In this document: piece by piece, positions 1-10,885 of the stretch
Position numbering within the stretch: position 1 is the first letter of the stretch
How the letters are laid out: the number at the start of each line of letters is the position of its first letter
NCBI GenBank assembly: GCA_023376005.1
Contig: CM042157.1
Span: 68,657,312 to 68,721,311 of the forward strand
Direction: 5' to 3'
Source of the DNA: Doryteuthis pealeii
Lineage: Eukaryota > Mollusca > Cephalopoda > Myopsida > Loliginidae
Length of the DNA stretch: 64,000 bases
Position numbers and translations under genes: made by a program
Notes under the pieces: generated by a model
The model's database searches: none
Seen by the model: only the letters and a program-made list of their open reading frames with translations
Told to the model about the DNA's origin: nothing

Positions 1-119
1 TATTGAGTTAGCTAAAACTACTTTCTAAGAAATATATAAAAAATTAATCTGACAAAGAAATAAAGGAATATAAACATTTGGCTAACTTGCAAATTGGTTG
101 GAAAAATTAAACATTATTA

Positions 120-424
120 CAGGGTGCCCAGAAAAAACAGAACCCAAATTATTTATTTATTTCCCATTAATCTAACCCTAAACCCAATCCTAACCCTTAC
201 CCTAAACCCTAACCAAAACCTCCATAGTAAAATTAACAGTTTTTTACAAAATTTTGTGAGTTCTGTTTTTCTGGATCACACTTGTATACAAAACAACCCA
301 AATTATTTATTTATTTTCCCCATTAAACTACCCCTAAAACCCTAACCCTAACTACCTCCCCCCTAGTTAAAATGAACAGTTTTATACAAAATTGTGGGGG
401 TTCTGTTTTTTTGGGGTCACCCTA
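120..424 (-). mobile_element. Foldback element family A with telomere-like core
   Basis: The ends are inverted copies: agggtgcccagaaaaaacag at the left and ctgtttttttggggtcaccc at the right. The inside holds two degenerate blocks of ccctaa-like repeats (about 170-225 and 325-350) and an internal copy of the terminal motif near 255-290, so the element looks like a partial dimer. A second copy lies at 12429-12720 in the other orientation. Confidence 0.55.
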
Positions 425-844
425 ATTTTCCGACTGATTTGCAGGTTTAGCCTAACATATACAGACTTTATTGTATGTATGAATGAACAAATACAATGAC
501 GGTTACATTAAAATCAATAGATCACACCCCTTATCAAAAAAGCATAATGAGTGACTAAAGTCCTAAAGATAGTAATAAAGATGTTTCATAAAGAGATAAC
601 AGCTTACTGCTTGGTTGGTTGAGTGCGGGAAAGCAGCCGACTTAATGGACATAGACCCTTTGAACGGGTTCTAGGCGCTATTCTTTTGGAGGGTGCTGGG
701 GAGACTGAGACATGTCGCCAGGCTGGTTGTTTAATAACCCAGCACACTTATTGGGCGAAAACCTGGTGGCAAGGAGATAAGCCATTGGATTCCATGTCCA
801 TTCCCAGGCAGGGGCAGAACAATCGCTCCAGTGTCATTATTATA
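425..844. other. Unassigned stretch
   Basis: No gene recognised. An open frame of 95 codons at 623-910 has no recognisable motif and overlaps a possible Helitron start, so it is not annotated as coding. The part at 605-830 is more GC-rich than its surroundings. Confidence 0.3.
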
Positions 845-1410
845 GTTGATTATAATGGAGATTATGTAGAGCGGTGTTGGTCTGTAGATCCAAGATTACT
901 AATACCTTGACGTTGGACGTCAAGAGTTTGCTCAGTTATTTAAGTGATATTGCTCAAATGATGTTGTTGAAATTGAGTCATTATTTAATTCTTAATGTAG
1001 TATCTTATTTATTAACGATGTTCTATTTAGTAAAGTCTGCTGAGGTATATATTTGCCGCCAAAGACTGCTTTCCATATTATTAAATGCATTTAAATATGC
1101 CTTGAATATGCATTATATATCTGAGAAATAGAAAAATTACATAGGTATAGCTGGTAGGATGATTTGCATAATGATTTTACACATAAACTGGTTTCATGTT
1201 ATTCCAAACGTAATTAAGAAAACAATACTATATGTAATTTTATATAGGAATCAATTGAAAATATATGGATATAAAGTAGAATGAAATATTTCTAATTGCA
1301 TTCTGTCTTTGATTTAGTTTCGGTTAGTCTTGTCTAGATTTAATGATCATGATTTTATAGCATTAAAATGTTAAATACTGTGTAACCGGGGGCGCATACT
1401 TTTGCTAGTA
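845..1410 (+). mobile_element. Possible degenerate non-autonomous Helitron
   Basis: The left side (gattataatggagattatgt) resembles the 5' end of the Helitron family seen at 55400-55992. The right side carries a GC-rich run (ccgggggcgc), about 8 bases, then ctag followed by t, like that family's 3' end. The 5' TC is not preserved and the interior was not aligned, so this is tentative. Confidence 0.3.
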
Positions 1411-2113
1411 TGTATGGTATCAGAACTATGTATTGTCCCTATAGGTTCACTCAAAGGTTGTAGTATATAGTCATGTTAGTAGTGAGTAACGGTCATTAGT
1501 CCAGAAGACATAGCACATGGCAAGTTGGTATAATCACAAGGGGTGTTTTATTTTCTTTCTAAGCCCATGGGTTCTTTGTTCAGAGGAGAAGGACAGAGAC
1601 AGAGGAGAAAGGGAGGGGAGGGTATGTGTACAAATTCCGTCTGTCGTAAAATCGTGTTCCCGTACTTCTCTATGAACCCAGTGTGGTAGGAGCCAGGCAA
1701 AGATGCCGGCGCACCTGCTTCCGAGCGAGGCCGGCCGGAAAGAGGAGCCGGATAGGTTTGTTCTTGCTTGTGCCCGGTTATCTTGCGGTCCCGGGGTGGG
1801 AGAGTCACATCACATTTCCGTCAAAACTTGGAAGACTTTCCGTTTTTTTTTTAAATCTTATTTCCGCCGGTCCTAAATTAGCTGCGCACCAGTTCTGCTT
1901 TATGTTGTTAGCTCATTCCAAATTGTTAACTAGTTGTTGTTGTGTTGTGTAGTGTTTCGTTTCTTCTCTTTCTCGCTTTAAATCGCTTCAATAGAGCCAT
2001 CAATAATTATGCTACACTTAGAAATGAAGCATTTTTTAAAAATTTATAATTGCTTCTGTTTGCTTACGACAATTTAAAAATACTTACCTATGAATGACTT
2101 GATATTCCTCCAG
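1411..2113. other. Intron or intergenic sequence with a CpG-rich patch
   Basis: Bases 1690-1800 are GC- and CpG-rich (ggccggccgg, gccggcgc) in an otherwise AT-rich context. No coding motif was recognised on either strand. The last 30 bases form the polypyrimidine tract of the first dynein exon. Confidence 0.35.
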
Positions 2114-2229
2114 GCCTTGGATGGCTTTAAGACAGACAAAGATATATCGCAATCCGTGTCTTCACAAATCCGCCGAAGTTGGTGCAAACAGTGTTGAAGC
2201 AGTGCTGTTCATTCTTATGAATTTCAGAG
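2114..2229 (+). CDS. DNAH6: Dynein heavy chain exon 1 of window (stalk head, microtubule-binding side)
   Basis: A polypyrimidine stretch and cag precede position 2114, and the donor gtaagg follows 2229. Translation opens with ALDG, which matches the family's conserved ALDxLDKxDISE segment at the end of coiled coil 1. From 2152 a clean frame reads IRVFTNPPKLVQTVL, the near-invariant entry into the microtubule-binding domain. A third frame then reads EAVLFILMNF to the donor. Two frame changes are therefore needed within 116 bp, around 2130-2150 and near 2196. The next residues expected in the family (KPTD and onward) begin at the next exon, so nothing is missing between them. No exon for the preceding coiled coil was seen in 1-2113. 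Confidence 0.82.
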
Positions 2230-3479
2230 GTAAGGAGTCTTAATTTCCAATGGTAACAACTAAAGCTTAAAAGAACGCCATATTGGCGGCAAGTAAGCTA
2301 GCTTCTGTGGGGAGGGATGGCTTGGTTTTGATCTTGTCAGCAGAAAATGAATCATGTAAAAAATCGCCGCCAAAAACAATTTGCAGTAATTAAAACTTGG
2401 AATCCCAAGATTTAAGTTGCTGGTTGTCCGCATTCAGGCCTGGAATGTTTTTTTTAATTTGTATCATATATTGTTATGTATTATAAGGAATACCATTAAC
2501 GAGAATATTGGCGAGTGTTTGTAATAATAGTTTATTATGTACATATAAATACACAAATAACAAAATGGCTTCCCGGGCCGGCAAGGTAAAAAGTCTCTGC
2601 GCGTAAAAGAAGGATCTGTAAAGATTACTTATCTCTTAGAGTGTAGCACGCGTGTTTACATCGCGAGAATACGAAAACAATGTTTCGTTGGCCTGGAGAT
2701 GCAACCTCACATCAGCGCTGAGCTAATCTACCTGTTGTTCTGTTAATACGTATTCATTTGCATACGCGTAGGGATTATTCCGTTACTTTCCCTTTACCAA
2801 CATATTGCCATATACACAACACAATATATACTAATATATATCAAAAACGTTCAAATTGGACGAACGATTGCTTCAATTGTGTTGTCACTTGGACGCATGC
2901 TCTCACTTGAAATGTCGTCGGATAGGGCTCTTTGTGTTAAAATTAATCGACCTCCTGAATTTGTGATAAAACAAATTTAACAATGGGGACATTTCTTCAA
3001 TGCTATTAGCTATTATACATGAGTAATTTCCAAAGTATTTTCTATAGCAATATCTGAAGATAGAAGAGAAAATAAGTTAATGTATAATGGTAAAGCGAGT
3101 GGCAGCATTTGACAACCACTCAGTGACTTGTTGGCCTTCCCTGTATATTCAAGGCCTGGTTCTACACCTATCCGGTAGCGAAAAAGTGCTTGTTAGTGCT
3201 GGGGAGTGGCAGTTCCTGCCACGAGCTACGCTGGACTATTATCACTCGCTGATTGGGCTCGATGATGAGGGTATGCGATGTGCTATATCGACACAGTTGT
3301 AGTGATGAAAATATATTAGTGGAACAACAATAATGAGTGTTTCAATAATTTTTATATGATGTACATCCATATTTTTTGCCCCAACCTGTAAGTGTGTTGT
3401 GCCTGTGTATATATTTTCATCTGAATTCTGATGGGAGAGTTTTCACTTTATAATTTTATTCATTTGCAATTTGCTAAAT
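2230..3479. other. Dynein intron, unassigned part
   Basis: No known repeat recognised. A second CpG-bearing patch lies at about 2565-2790 (cccgggccgg, gcacgcgtg). An open frame of 71 codons at 3087-3302 has no recognisable motif. Confidence 0.35.
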
Positions 3480-3775
3480 ATTGTAATTCTTTTATTCTTA
3501 TTATTATATACTATTGATTATATGCATTTATTCTATTTTATCATATTCTTTTTATTTCTCTTATCTAGATTATTATAAGAATTATTATATTCTTTTATTC
3601 TTATTCTTATATCATTATTATATCATTCTATTTGCAATTTGTTTATTCTTTTATTTCTTTTTTCTTATTATCATATTCTTATTATATTATATTATTTTAT
3701 GATAGTTTATCATATTACTTTTATTATCTCTTATTCTTATTATTACATTGATAATTATTTTAATTCAAGGACGTA
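3480..3775. repeat. TTA/TTCTTATTA-rich degenerate microsatellite
   Basis: Nearly the whole stretch is made of ttctta, ttatta and ttatat words. The apparent hydrophobic open frame here is a by-product of T-rich codons. Confidence 0.75.
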
Positions 3776-3979
3776 AAACTCAATGAGTGGGAGTTCAAGA
3801 GGAGAGCTACTTAAAGTATAGTGAAATATGTATAAAAAATACTTTTTGCATATGAAGAAAAGGCTCATGGAAGATTGACTCACCAAGTTTGGTTTATCAA
3901 GACAAGAGGAGTATAATTAAGTCTATTAATATACCATGGATTTTATTCAAGGAACTTTGATCTATTAATTGTTTGTCAA

Positions 3980-4130
3980 AATATCAATACCAGGGTTCAT
4001 AAATTTAAAACTTCTTAAAAAAATTATTTGTAAAGCAAATGCAAGACAAAATCTATTTAGTAACAGAGTTTGGTGAATACATGGAATAAACTACTATCAT
4101 CAATAGTGAATCCCATCTCTAACTCCTTAA
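3980..4130 (+). repeat. Diverged dispersed direct repeat, copy 1
   Basis: The order of short matches (gcaaatgcaagacaaaat, tagtaacagag, gaatac, cccatctct, aactcc) recurs at 4735-4880, about 750 bp downstream in the same direction. No coding content is apparent. Confidence 0.4.
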
Positions 4131-4351
4131 AGGCAATGTTAAGAAAATCTGTTGGAAAGATTATAAATATTCTGTGGATTAAGATGGAATGTTTATAAGG
4201 AAACAGCTGAAGGTCTCAACCTTAATTATACTAGCTGAAAGGATATTATCTTATTATTATTATACAAAAGGACAATTTCAAATTCATTTTGATTTGTAAA
4301 TACCCCAACACTCAAGATATTATTATTATTATTATATATTATTATTTATAG

Positions 4352-4425
4352 ATGTGACTAGCTGATTGGAGGGGGCTTCCCGACCGCCCGTCTAGGCTAA
4401 GTAAAGGGCAAAGGGGAGTGTTACA
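4352..4425 (-). mobile_element. Fragment of LINE-tailed element T
   Basis: It contains gaccgcccgtctagg and the preceding gctgattggagg segment, the most conserved part of the roughly 600-bp element T seen at 28665-29275. It abuts the SINE at 4430. Confidence 0.5.
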
Positions 4426-4429
4426 TGTC

Positions 4430-4690
4430 AGGCGGGTTGCTCAGTCGGTAGAGCGTCTCGGCTAGAAACCAGCAAGGTCCTAGTTCGATACCGGTCCTCG
4501 CCAGCTCAGCGTTATGAGTAGACAGGGATTCTGGGCGGTTAAAGTAAGAGCTGATTGGTAGTGTGGCGCTTCCACCGCAGATGCTAAATACAAATCTCCT
4601 TGGTTAGCCTAGTGAAAAGGGGATAGGGACTCCCTCTGCTGGAACTGGCTGATACCGACTTTAGGCCGCCCCGACGGACTTTACTTTTTT
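4430..4690 (+). mobile_element. tRNA-derived SINE, family 1
   Basis: The head contains an A box (ttgctcagtcggtagagcg) and a B box (agttcgatacc), as in a tRNA promoter for RNA polymerase III. The body of about 190 bp ends with gataccgactttaggcc and a T-rich tail. Other copies are at 20533, 26805, 28072, 41905, 53262 and 60403. Cephalopods are known to carry tRNA-derived SINEs of this general kind; I did not match it to a named family. Confidence 0.8.
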
Positions 4691-4734
4691 TTACAATGTC
4701 AGTGAATAAAATAGAGGTTGAGGTGAACATGCAT

Positions 4735-4880
4735 AAATACCAGGATCATAGATTAAAAATTTTGCCCAAAACAAATGCAAATCAAAATTATTCTAGTAAC
4801 AGAGTGGGGAATACTTTTGCAGGAACACCATTCCATCAATTTGTGAATGCCTCATCTCTGAACTTCGTTAAGCAAACGTT
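4735..4880 (+). repeat. Diverged dispersed direct repeat, copy 2
   Basis: Second copy of the repeat at 3980-4130. It contains acaaatgcaaatcaaaat, tagtaacagag, gaatac and cctcatctctgaac. The 63-codon open frame within it is not conserved in the other copy. Confidence 0.4.
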
Positions 4881-4905
4881 AGGATAATCTCATACCAAAC
4901 CCACA

Positions 4906-5040
4906 GACGCTAATAGGTACGCATCCTGCGTCCTGAGCACAAAATCTAAAAAGATGCACTAAAATCGATATCCATGCATCCCAGTGTTTTTTTCTTTTTT
5001 CCCTCATCATTTCAAGCTAACTGAAAATACATTTCAATAG
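4906..5040 (+). mobile_element. Fragment of short inverted-terminal element G
   Basis: It matches the left part of the elements at 24690-25010 and 57835-58110: gctaataggt, then aaaatctaaaaagatgca, then catgcatcccagtgttttt. The right end is missing. Confidence 0.5.
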
Positions 5041-5290
5041 TTTCTCAGTTGTATCAGTGCTACTTTATGGCTGCACCACTTGACTTAACGAAGCACCAGA
5101 AAATATGCTAGATGCAGCTGCATGAGATGCTGTGGGGATATTAAACAATGTGGAGACAGCACCTACAAGAAGGCACTGTATGGCACCTGCCCCCTTTCAC
5201 ACAACCTCCCTTAGTTGTATCAGTGCTACTGTATGGCTGCACCACTTGGACCTAATGAAGCGCAGTGGAGTTATTAGAGTTGCATTAAAG
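5040..5290 (+). mobile_element. LINE reverse transcriptase remnant
   Basis: Translation gives a segment like VSVLLYGCTTWT, then a lysine-rich stretch and a tryptophan-rich segment (WRQH and LPPF), the region C-terminal to the catalytic core in non-LTR retrotransposon polymerases. The LLYGCTTW piece appears twice (about 5046 and 5215), so the remnant contains a small duplication. Frame breaks and stops show that it is dead. Confidence 0.6.
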
Positions 5291-5989
5291 AGTAACATAT
5301 TAGAATTGAGCATTTATTGAAGAATTAGAGAATCCCAAAGAAATAGCTAAAAAAAAAAATCTAATTAAAAACAAATGTAATCCGTGCCAGGCTGATGCCA
5401 TCTTCAAACTTTCTTTCCGCCCCGCCCCCTGACGCATCCCCGGCCCCGATGCACCCCCTCCCCATATCAGATTCTTTCTTATTGTTTCATTTCTTTAAAT
5501 GTTAACGATTGTAACCATTATGATGCCCGTGCACCAAACAGCTGCCCATAAAATTGGCACCGTCAAAATGGTTACTCGCATTGCAATTAAAGGAGCTCGA
5601 AATTTATGTACCTTCTGACACAGTAATTACTGGCCCTTGCATCTAAGACAATCGTACAGTGAATTATCTCCCCTTGGAACATCTGTAAGTCATATTTGAT
5701 TTAGAATAAAAAAAAACAATTAAATGTTGGGTAAGCGTTTTATGCCAGTTTAACATTGGCTTTTATTGTCTGTTGAGTTCGTTTGATACTTAAGAATGGA
5801 AGATATCGGCTGCTTCATTTACAATCTCCCCCCGCCCCCACCCCCCTCACTCGATCCTGTCCAAGAAACATAACCTTAAAGTTCTATTACTCACTCTACA
5901 AATTAAGCAGGCGCTGTTATCTTTAGGAACATGATGTTTTTTCAGTTTTGATGAATATGTATATGGAGAGTCTAAAATATATGGAATTG
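5291..5989. other. Dynein intron, unassigned part
   Basis: Mixed AT-rich sequence with C-rich runs near 5420-5460 and 5828-5850. No gene or recognised repeat. Confidence 0.3.
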
Positions 5990-6870
5990 GTTTAGCATTT
6001 AAAAAGAAAGTTGGCTGGCTGGATTGGTTGGTTGGTTTGGTTTTGCGGGTATGTCAACCCATTGGGTCAATTTTATGCCGAAGACGTTTTGTTTTAGAAG
6101 ATTTTGGTTTCGTTTGTTTTGTTTTACGGGCGTATCAACCTGTTTGGTTCATTTAAATGCTGATAAAGTTTTGAAGTTAAGTCATTCTTAATAGATACTT
6201 AATTTTTTATAATTTTTTTTTCTATTTAACCCATAGATGGGACCCTAACAGGTATACCACTTTGAGGTAAAAAAAGACGTATTTGTTTTAGGAAGATTTG
6301 TTTTGTTTGGTTTGTTTTGTTTACGCGTATCAACCTCAGTGGGTCATTTAATGCCGATAAAGTTTGAAATAAACAATTCTTAATGGATACTAATTTTTTT
6401 TAAATACATATTTTCTATATTAACCATAGATGGAACCTAACAGTACTACACTCGGTCAGAGTGGACCAGGAGCAATGGTGATGAAGGGGTGCTCCCATTC
6501 CCCAAACTCCAGAACATGGACCTCACCATCATAGAGTTTAACGTCATTCCCAGGACATGTAGACCCAGACACGCCTTCTAGCACCTATGATAAAAGGATT
6601 GGGGCTTGCCATAAGGCAATAGGGTTGGGAAATCATAAGGTGCAGGCTTGACTGTGACCAGCCGATTGATCGGAGGGGCCTTCTCGACCGCCCGTCTAGC
6701 CAAAAGGGCAAAGTGGAATTTGCAGTCATGAACTGCTCATCCACCTGGCTCTTCTTAAGCATCACAGTCCCACCCACGCCAACAGGTGGCCCCATTGGGG
6801 AGTCTTACCCTCTGCAGAGGTGCAGTCGGTGCATTCTAATGCCCCAGCCGACAGGGGCATGCTAAGTAAG
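5990..6870 (-). mobile_element. LINE-tailed element T, with nested 3' ends
   Basis: Read on the - strand the element ends with the shared tail, which appears three times here (about 6010-6090, 6120-6180 and 6300-6370 on the + strand as ttggttggtttgg and catatcaacc-like words). This suggests repeated insertion of the same tail. The body at 6440-6870 includes the conserved 83-codon open frame (MGPPVG to YMSWE) at 6544-6795 on the - strand. Confidence 0.65.
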
Positions 6871-7087
6871 GAATTAATAACCATATCAGATAGGCTCTCA
6901 GCAGATCAATTCGTGTTGCTTACTTTGATTTTAAGGGACAGGGCTGGGTTTTATGCCCAGTGCCTTAGCACCTCAATAGATGGAATGCCCAAATGGATCC
7001 ATACAATTTTTTCATTGGCCATGGCTGAGCTCGGTTGGTGCATGGTTCTCCCATGTTTAATGGCTGTGTTCTATCCAATGTCATAGG

Positions 7088-7430
7088 GGGTATTGCATAT
7101 ATGTATTTAAAGGGGACATGGAAGACATTGCCACACTGACACCAAACATTGAGAGGCTTGTTGCAAAAGACCGAGCGATCTGGCAACCTCCTCGTCAAAC
7201 AAGGAACAAGAAGGAGTGAAAAAGAGAGGAAAGTAGCCGCCGCAGAAAAGAGAGGCCAAAAGGAAGGAGAAGACACAGCAACTCCAGCAAGCTCCACTGT
7301 TTGTTTGCAGTCACTGCACCAGAGATGCCATCAAAAATTGGTGTTGAGCCACTCACAACAGTTGCAAAAAACAAAACAAAAAAACAAATGGACACTTACG
7401 CCATCGTCTTTAGTATGTATTTAAAATGTA
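7088..7430 (+). mobile_element. LINE 3' end remnant with C2H2-type tail
   Basis: It encodes LVKQGTRRSEKERKVAAAEK followed, after a frame change, by a degraded VCSHC-RDC-KIG zinc-finger segment. The same protein tail is on the - strand at 48800-49200 (LVKQGTKRSEKVRKV, FVCSHCTRDCHSKIGLFSH). Many non-LTR retrotransposons of this type end in such a finger. The sequence after it (acgccatcgtctttagt) is the 3' untranslated part. Confidence 0.65.
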
Positions 7431-7955
7431 ACATTTTGACATGAATGACTGAAGATTTCTATTTCTATTTGGAATATATCATGAGTTCCATGTTCGATAC
7501 AGCCCTCATCCCACTCAGCACATGGTGTAGCATATTAATGCGTTACTGTATTAACTGACATGGTGGGGTATGAGTAAAAAAGAAAAAAAAAATACACGCA
7601 CACGAATTGTACACCCACCATCCCACAAAGCCGCACATCGCAATGAGGGTTAGTAAATTAGTTATCTAGGACAAGGACAAATGTTTCATATTCATGCGTA
7701 CATATAATCTACTTGTTGTATTATGATATCTATTCCTCCCCACAGGGAGAAATTCGACACAAATTTAATGGGGATAAGCCTTTTTGAATTCATTAAATTT
7801 TGTTTTGAAATTTACATGGAAGTTTGATAGTGAAAACAAACACTTCTTATTTTAGATTGTTAATTCCTTGGAATTAGTTACTTTTCATCTAAAATTCAAA
7901 AACACTTTATTTGATACCCCAGCATATTTTTCAGAAATGTTGTTTGTATTTATAT
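7431..7955. other. Dynein intron, unassigned part
   Basis: AT-rich, no recognisable coding or repeat motif. A short A-run near 7585 is the only simple repeat. Confidence 0.3.
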
Positions 7956-8118
7956 ATATATATAAATGGGAAATGTATATATTATATATTAACTATATAT
8001 ATATATATATATATATATTGGTATGAATTAAATTTATTACTATGCTGACAATGTATGTATTATAATACTATGCATATATAATATATATATAGGTATATAT
8101 ATATATATATATATATAA
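7956..8118. repeat. (TA)n microsatellite, interrupted
   Basis: Three ta-dinucleotide blocks separated by unique sequence around 8020-8090. Confidence 0.85.
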
Positions 8119-8455
8119 TATAGTGAAAAATCTGAAAAATTACAGGTTCAAAAAAATGACGTATTTATTCAGCCAACGCTGCAGTGTTTCCAATCTGTTT
8201 AGTAGATCTTCTTCAGGGCCTTTTGTTGATATAGGAAAAGTAAGAAATTTATCACAGAATAATAAGGGGACTGTGATTGGTTTGTTTACAATGTTTGACA
8301 CCTTATCATCTGTGATAAATTTTCCTTTCCTATATCAATAAAAGACCTGAGAAGATCTACTAACAGATTTGAAACACTGCAGCGTTGGGCTGAATAAAAT
8401 ACCAGTCATTTTATTGAAAAACCTGTGTTTTTTCAAATTTTCATATTATTATTAT
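8119..8455. mobile_element. Foldback element family E
   Basis: Two arms are inverted copies. The left arm (8119-8250) has gtgaaaaatctgaaaaatta, cagccaacgctgcagtgttt and tagtagatcttcttcaggg. The right arm (8310-8455) has the complements in reverse order (gaagatctactaacagattt, aaacactgcagcgttgggct). A left-arm-only copy is at 56975-57150. It resembles a MITE or a pair of head-to-head retroelement ends; no protein is encoded. Confidence 0.65.
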
Positions 8456-8459
8456 ATTA

Positions 8460-9107
8460 CTAGCAATATATGCACCCCGGGGGCAAGATTTAAGTTTGAT
8501 ATTTAATAAAATATCATATTAAATTAGAAAGGCTAATGAAAACTGACTAGATGCAGATAAAAAAGATCTGCAACAGAGGGGTATAATCGAAAAATAGAAC
8601 AACTTTTTGAAAACTAACTATTCCATCATATTTCCAATTACTCCCCTCTTTCATTGGTAAATTTTCCTAATTTAACTATTTAGTTAAAATAGGAAGTAAA
8701 AAGATAATTATTACAGTTATTTCTTCTTGTAAATAAATTTCTTTTTTAAGATTTATCCACGAGATTTTTGTTTATATTTCTAAGAAAAACCAACAATTAG
8801 AAATCAATAATACCAAGCACATATTTATTAAAATAAAATTTTTAAAAATATCAATATGCAAATTAGCCTTCTCGTTCAAACTGTAAACCGCTATTTTGTT
8901 GTATATATAAATATTAATTGCATGTTATTAGTACGTTTAGATATGGTCACAGTATTATAATGTAAAACAATTTTATTAATAACTGAAGGTTTAAAAGGAA
9001 TGAAATCATGGAGAATTGATGTAAATAATTAAAGGGAATCTTGATTGGAGTAGTAATATAGTTTCGGTTACAGACAGAAAAACACACAATATCTCCATTA
9101 TAATAAG

Positions 9108-9108
<1 letters not shown>
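8460..9108 (-). mobile_element. Non-autonomous Helitron, complete
   Basis: On the - strand the element starts TCTTATTATAATGGAGA, preceded by A, and ends with a GC-rich hairpin (gcccccggggtgc), 8 bases and CTAG, followed by T. TC at the 5' end, a 3' hairpin followed by CTRR, and insertion between A and T are the hallmarks of Helitron rolling-circle elements. The 649-bp body matches the copy at 55400-55992. No Rep/helicase is encoded. Confidence 0.75.
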
Positions 9109-9156
<48 letters not shown>

Positions 9157-9160
9157 TATT
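9109..9160. repeat. (TA)n microsatellite
   Basis: Continuous ta repeats with one interruption, directly at the 5' junction of the Helitron. Confidence 0.85.
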
Positions 9161-9231
9161 ATTACCATACCACGTCGTCAGTATATATAATTTAATTCAT
9201 ACCAATGTATATATATATATTTTTCATTTAA

Positions 9232-9300
9232 TCTTATTATAATGGAGATGTGTGTGTTTTTCTGTCTGTAACCGAAACATATTACTACTCAAGTAATAGT
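9232..9300 (+). mobile_element. Helitron 5' end fragment
   Basis: A|TCTTATTATAATGGAGA followed by tgtttttctgtctgtaaccg, the same 5' end as at 55400. Truncated by the SINE tail that follows at 9303. Confidence 0.65.
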
Positions 9301-9302
9301 TA

Positions 9303-9415
9303 GGCAAACCGGTCTAGGAGAAGGAAAACTCTGAATTCAAACCTGATAAACTCGCTTTAAGAAAATTTACCTTGTGTCGCATCCTGCTCTGTAGCCGGAG
9401 GGGTTGTAAAATATA
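9303..9415 (+). mobile_element. SINE family 2, 3' part
   Basis: Starts within the body (ggcaaaccggtctaggagaa) and ends with gcatcctgctctgtagccgg, as in the longer copies at 30262 and 42313. The tRNA-like head is missing. Confidence 0.65.
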
Positions 9416-9483
9416 TATTATACCATAGTAATTTTTCAGGTTTATCTCATATTGTCTAAAAGTAACCACAAGTGTTCTTTCAG

Positions 9484-9645
9484 AACCGATTTTGGTCAAC
9501 AGCAAAAAGCCATGTTGGGTGACCCTGGATTTTAAAACGCAGGGTCGATTACGATAAAGACCAATCGGATGGCAAGCTTAAAGAGATTAAGAAAATATTA
9601 GATAATTTCCTAAATTCCAGCTTGAACATGTGAGAAGTATCCAAG
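9484..9645 (+). CDS. DNAH6: Dynein heavy chain exon 2 of window (microtubule-binding domain)
   Basis: The acceptor is a t-rich tract ending in ttctttcag and the donor is gtaagt. From 9488 the frame reads DFGQQQKAMLGDPGF, equivalent to the family's DWxxAKxLLGDxxF. After a homopolymer (ttttaaaa) the frame changes and reads KRRVDYDKDQSDGKL, which contains the diagnostic VDYDKD. It then shifts again to SLKRLRKY, and the exon ends with residues resembling VSK. At least two indels are needed to restore the reading frame; one falls on the T/A homopolymer. The exon joins directly to the preceding and following exons in family alignments. It is a real exon in composition and position, with gene status uncertain because of the frame breaks. 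Confidence 0.85.
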
Positions 9646-9689
9646 GTAAGTAAATTTATCTACTCACCTGTACTTTCAAGAATTTGAAG

Positions 9690-10075
9690 TCACATAATCT
9701 TGAGAGTATCTACATTACTCAGGAGTAACATCTTTTCTTATCGGGATTTGAAACTTGAAGGTTAAATTAAAATTTGAATATTCAGGAGTAACATTTTATT
9801 AAATTAAATTTTCTTATCGGGTTTGAAACTTGAAGGTTAAATTAAAATAATATTCAGTAGTTACATTTTATAAAATTTAAATTTCTTACGGAGTTTTTTT
9901 GAAACTTGAAGGTTTAAAAATTAAAATTCAAATATTCAGTAGTAACATTTTTATAAAAATTTAAATTTTTCTTATCGGTGTTTAAACTTGAAGGTTTAAA
10001 ATTAAATTTAAATATTCAGTAGTTAACATTTAATAAATTAAAATTTTTTCTTATCGGGTTTTTGAAACTTGAAAT
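9690..10075 (+). repeat. Tandem AT-rich repeat of about 65-80 bp
   Basis: About five units, each with attcagtagtaacattt, a run of ttaaa and tttcttatcgggtttgaaac followed by ttgaaggtt. Unit lengths vary through small indels. It lies 45 bp after a dynein splice donor. Confidence 0.8.
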
Positions 10076-10082
10076 GTGACCT

Positions 10083-10350
10083 AAAACACATGAATCTCTC
10101 TCTCTTTTTCTCTCCTTTCAGCTTCTCTCTCTCTCTTCTCTCTCTCTCTCCTCTCCTCTCTTCTCTCTCTCTCTCTTTCTCATATCTCCTCCTCATTCTC
10201 TATCTTTTCCTTCAACTCTCTCCTCTCTTTTTCTCTCCTTTCAGCTTCTCTCTCTCTCTCTCTCCTCTCTCCCTTTCATATCTCTCTCCTCATTCTCTAC
10301 TTTCTCTCACTCTCTCTCCCCCCCTCTCTCTCTCTCACTCTCCCTTTTCT
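10083..10350. repeat. CT-rich simple repeat, block 1
   Basis: tctctctc and tcctctctc runs. The following words (ttcttgtgaatttaaacaat, gtaataaag) recur after block 2 at 11147, so the block and its flank are duplicated around the foldback element at 10411. Confidence 0.85.
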
Positions 10351-10410
10351 TGTGAATTTAAACAATGTAATAAAGATTTGTTTCTTTTTTCTCTGAATAT
10401 TTGAGATGAG

Positions 10411-10885
10411 CTTGATGATTAGTATTATCTGCGTTATTTCGAACTAATGTTCCTCATTTCTTCCTTATTATCTGTACAACATTTCTGCGATTGCCCTCCG
10501 CCTTTTCAGGTTTTCTTCTCGAACTCGGGGGGAACCTTTTTATTTTTGAACTGGAACCTTCTTATCATAATCGGGAGCCATCACAGAACTGTTGAAATCT
10601 AACCCTTATTCAATCCACAGGGGTTATCCTGTTTCTCCATTCCGCTAACCATAGCTGGAGTAGAGTGTTAAGCTGTTGTAATTATTTTCTATGTTACTGC
10701 TGCCCTTGACCAGGATTGAACCTGCAAGTCCAGAGATAACTGTCACTTTAGACTGTTCTTTAACCTAAACTTCTTGTGTCCAACTGGAATACCTGAAGAT
10801 GCCGGATGCCCATCGGCCGAAACATTGTACAGATACAATGAAATGTAGGACATTAGTCCGAATAACGTAGGAAACAATACAAGAT
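10411..10885. mobile_element. Foldback element family F
   Basis: The left arm (gatgagcttgatgattagta, tattatctgtacaacattt) is inverted at the right arm (cgaaacattgtacagatac, ggacattagtccgaataacg). Inner sequence includes taaccatagctggagtagag and ttgaccaggattgaacctgc. A second complete copy is at 19222-19640 and a half copy at 36600-36730. The gaagatgcc-to-gccgaaac phrase resembles terminal regions of retroelements, but no protein is encoded. Confidence 0.65.

Noticed and set aside
170..350. True telomere or chromosome end
   Set aside because: The CCCTAA words are degenerate, short and enclosed in a foldback element that recurs elsewhere in the window.
623..910. 95-codon open frame as a gene
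   Set aside because: No family features; it overlaps a likely Helitron start.
3087..3302. 71-codon open frame as a small gene
   Set aside because: No recognisable motif or promoter, and it lies inside a dynein intron.
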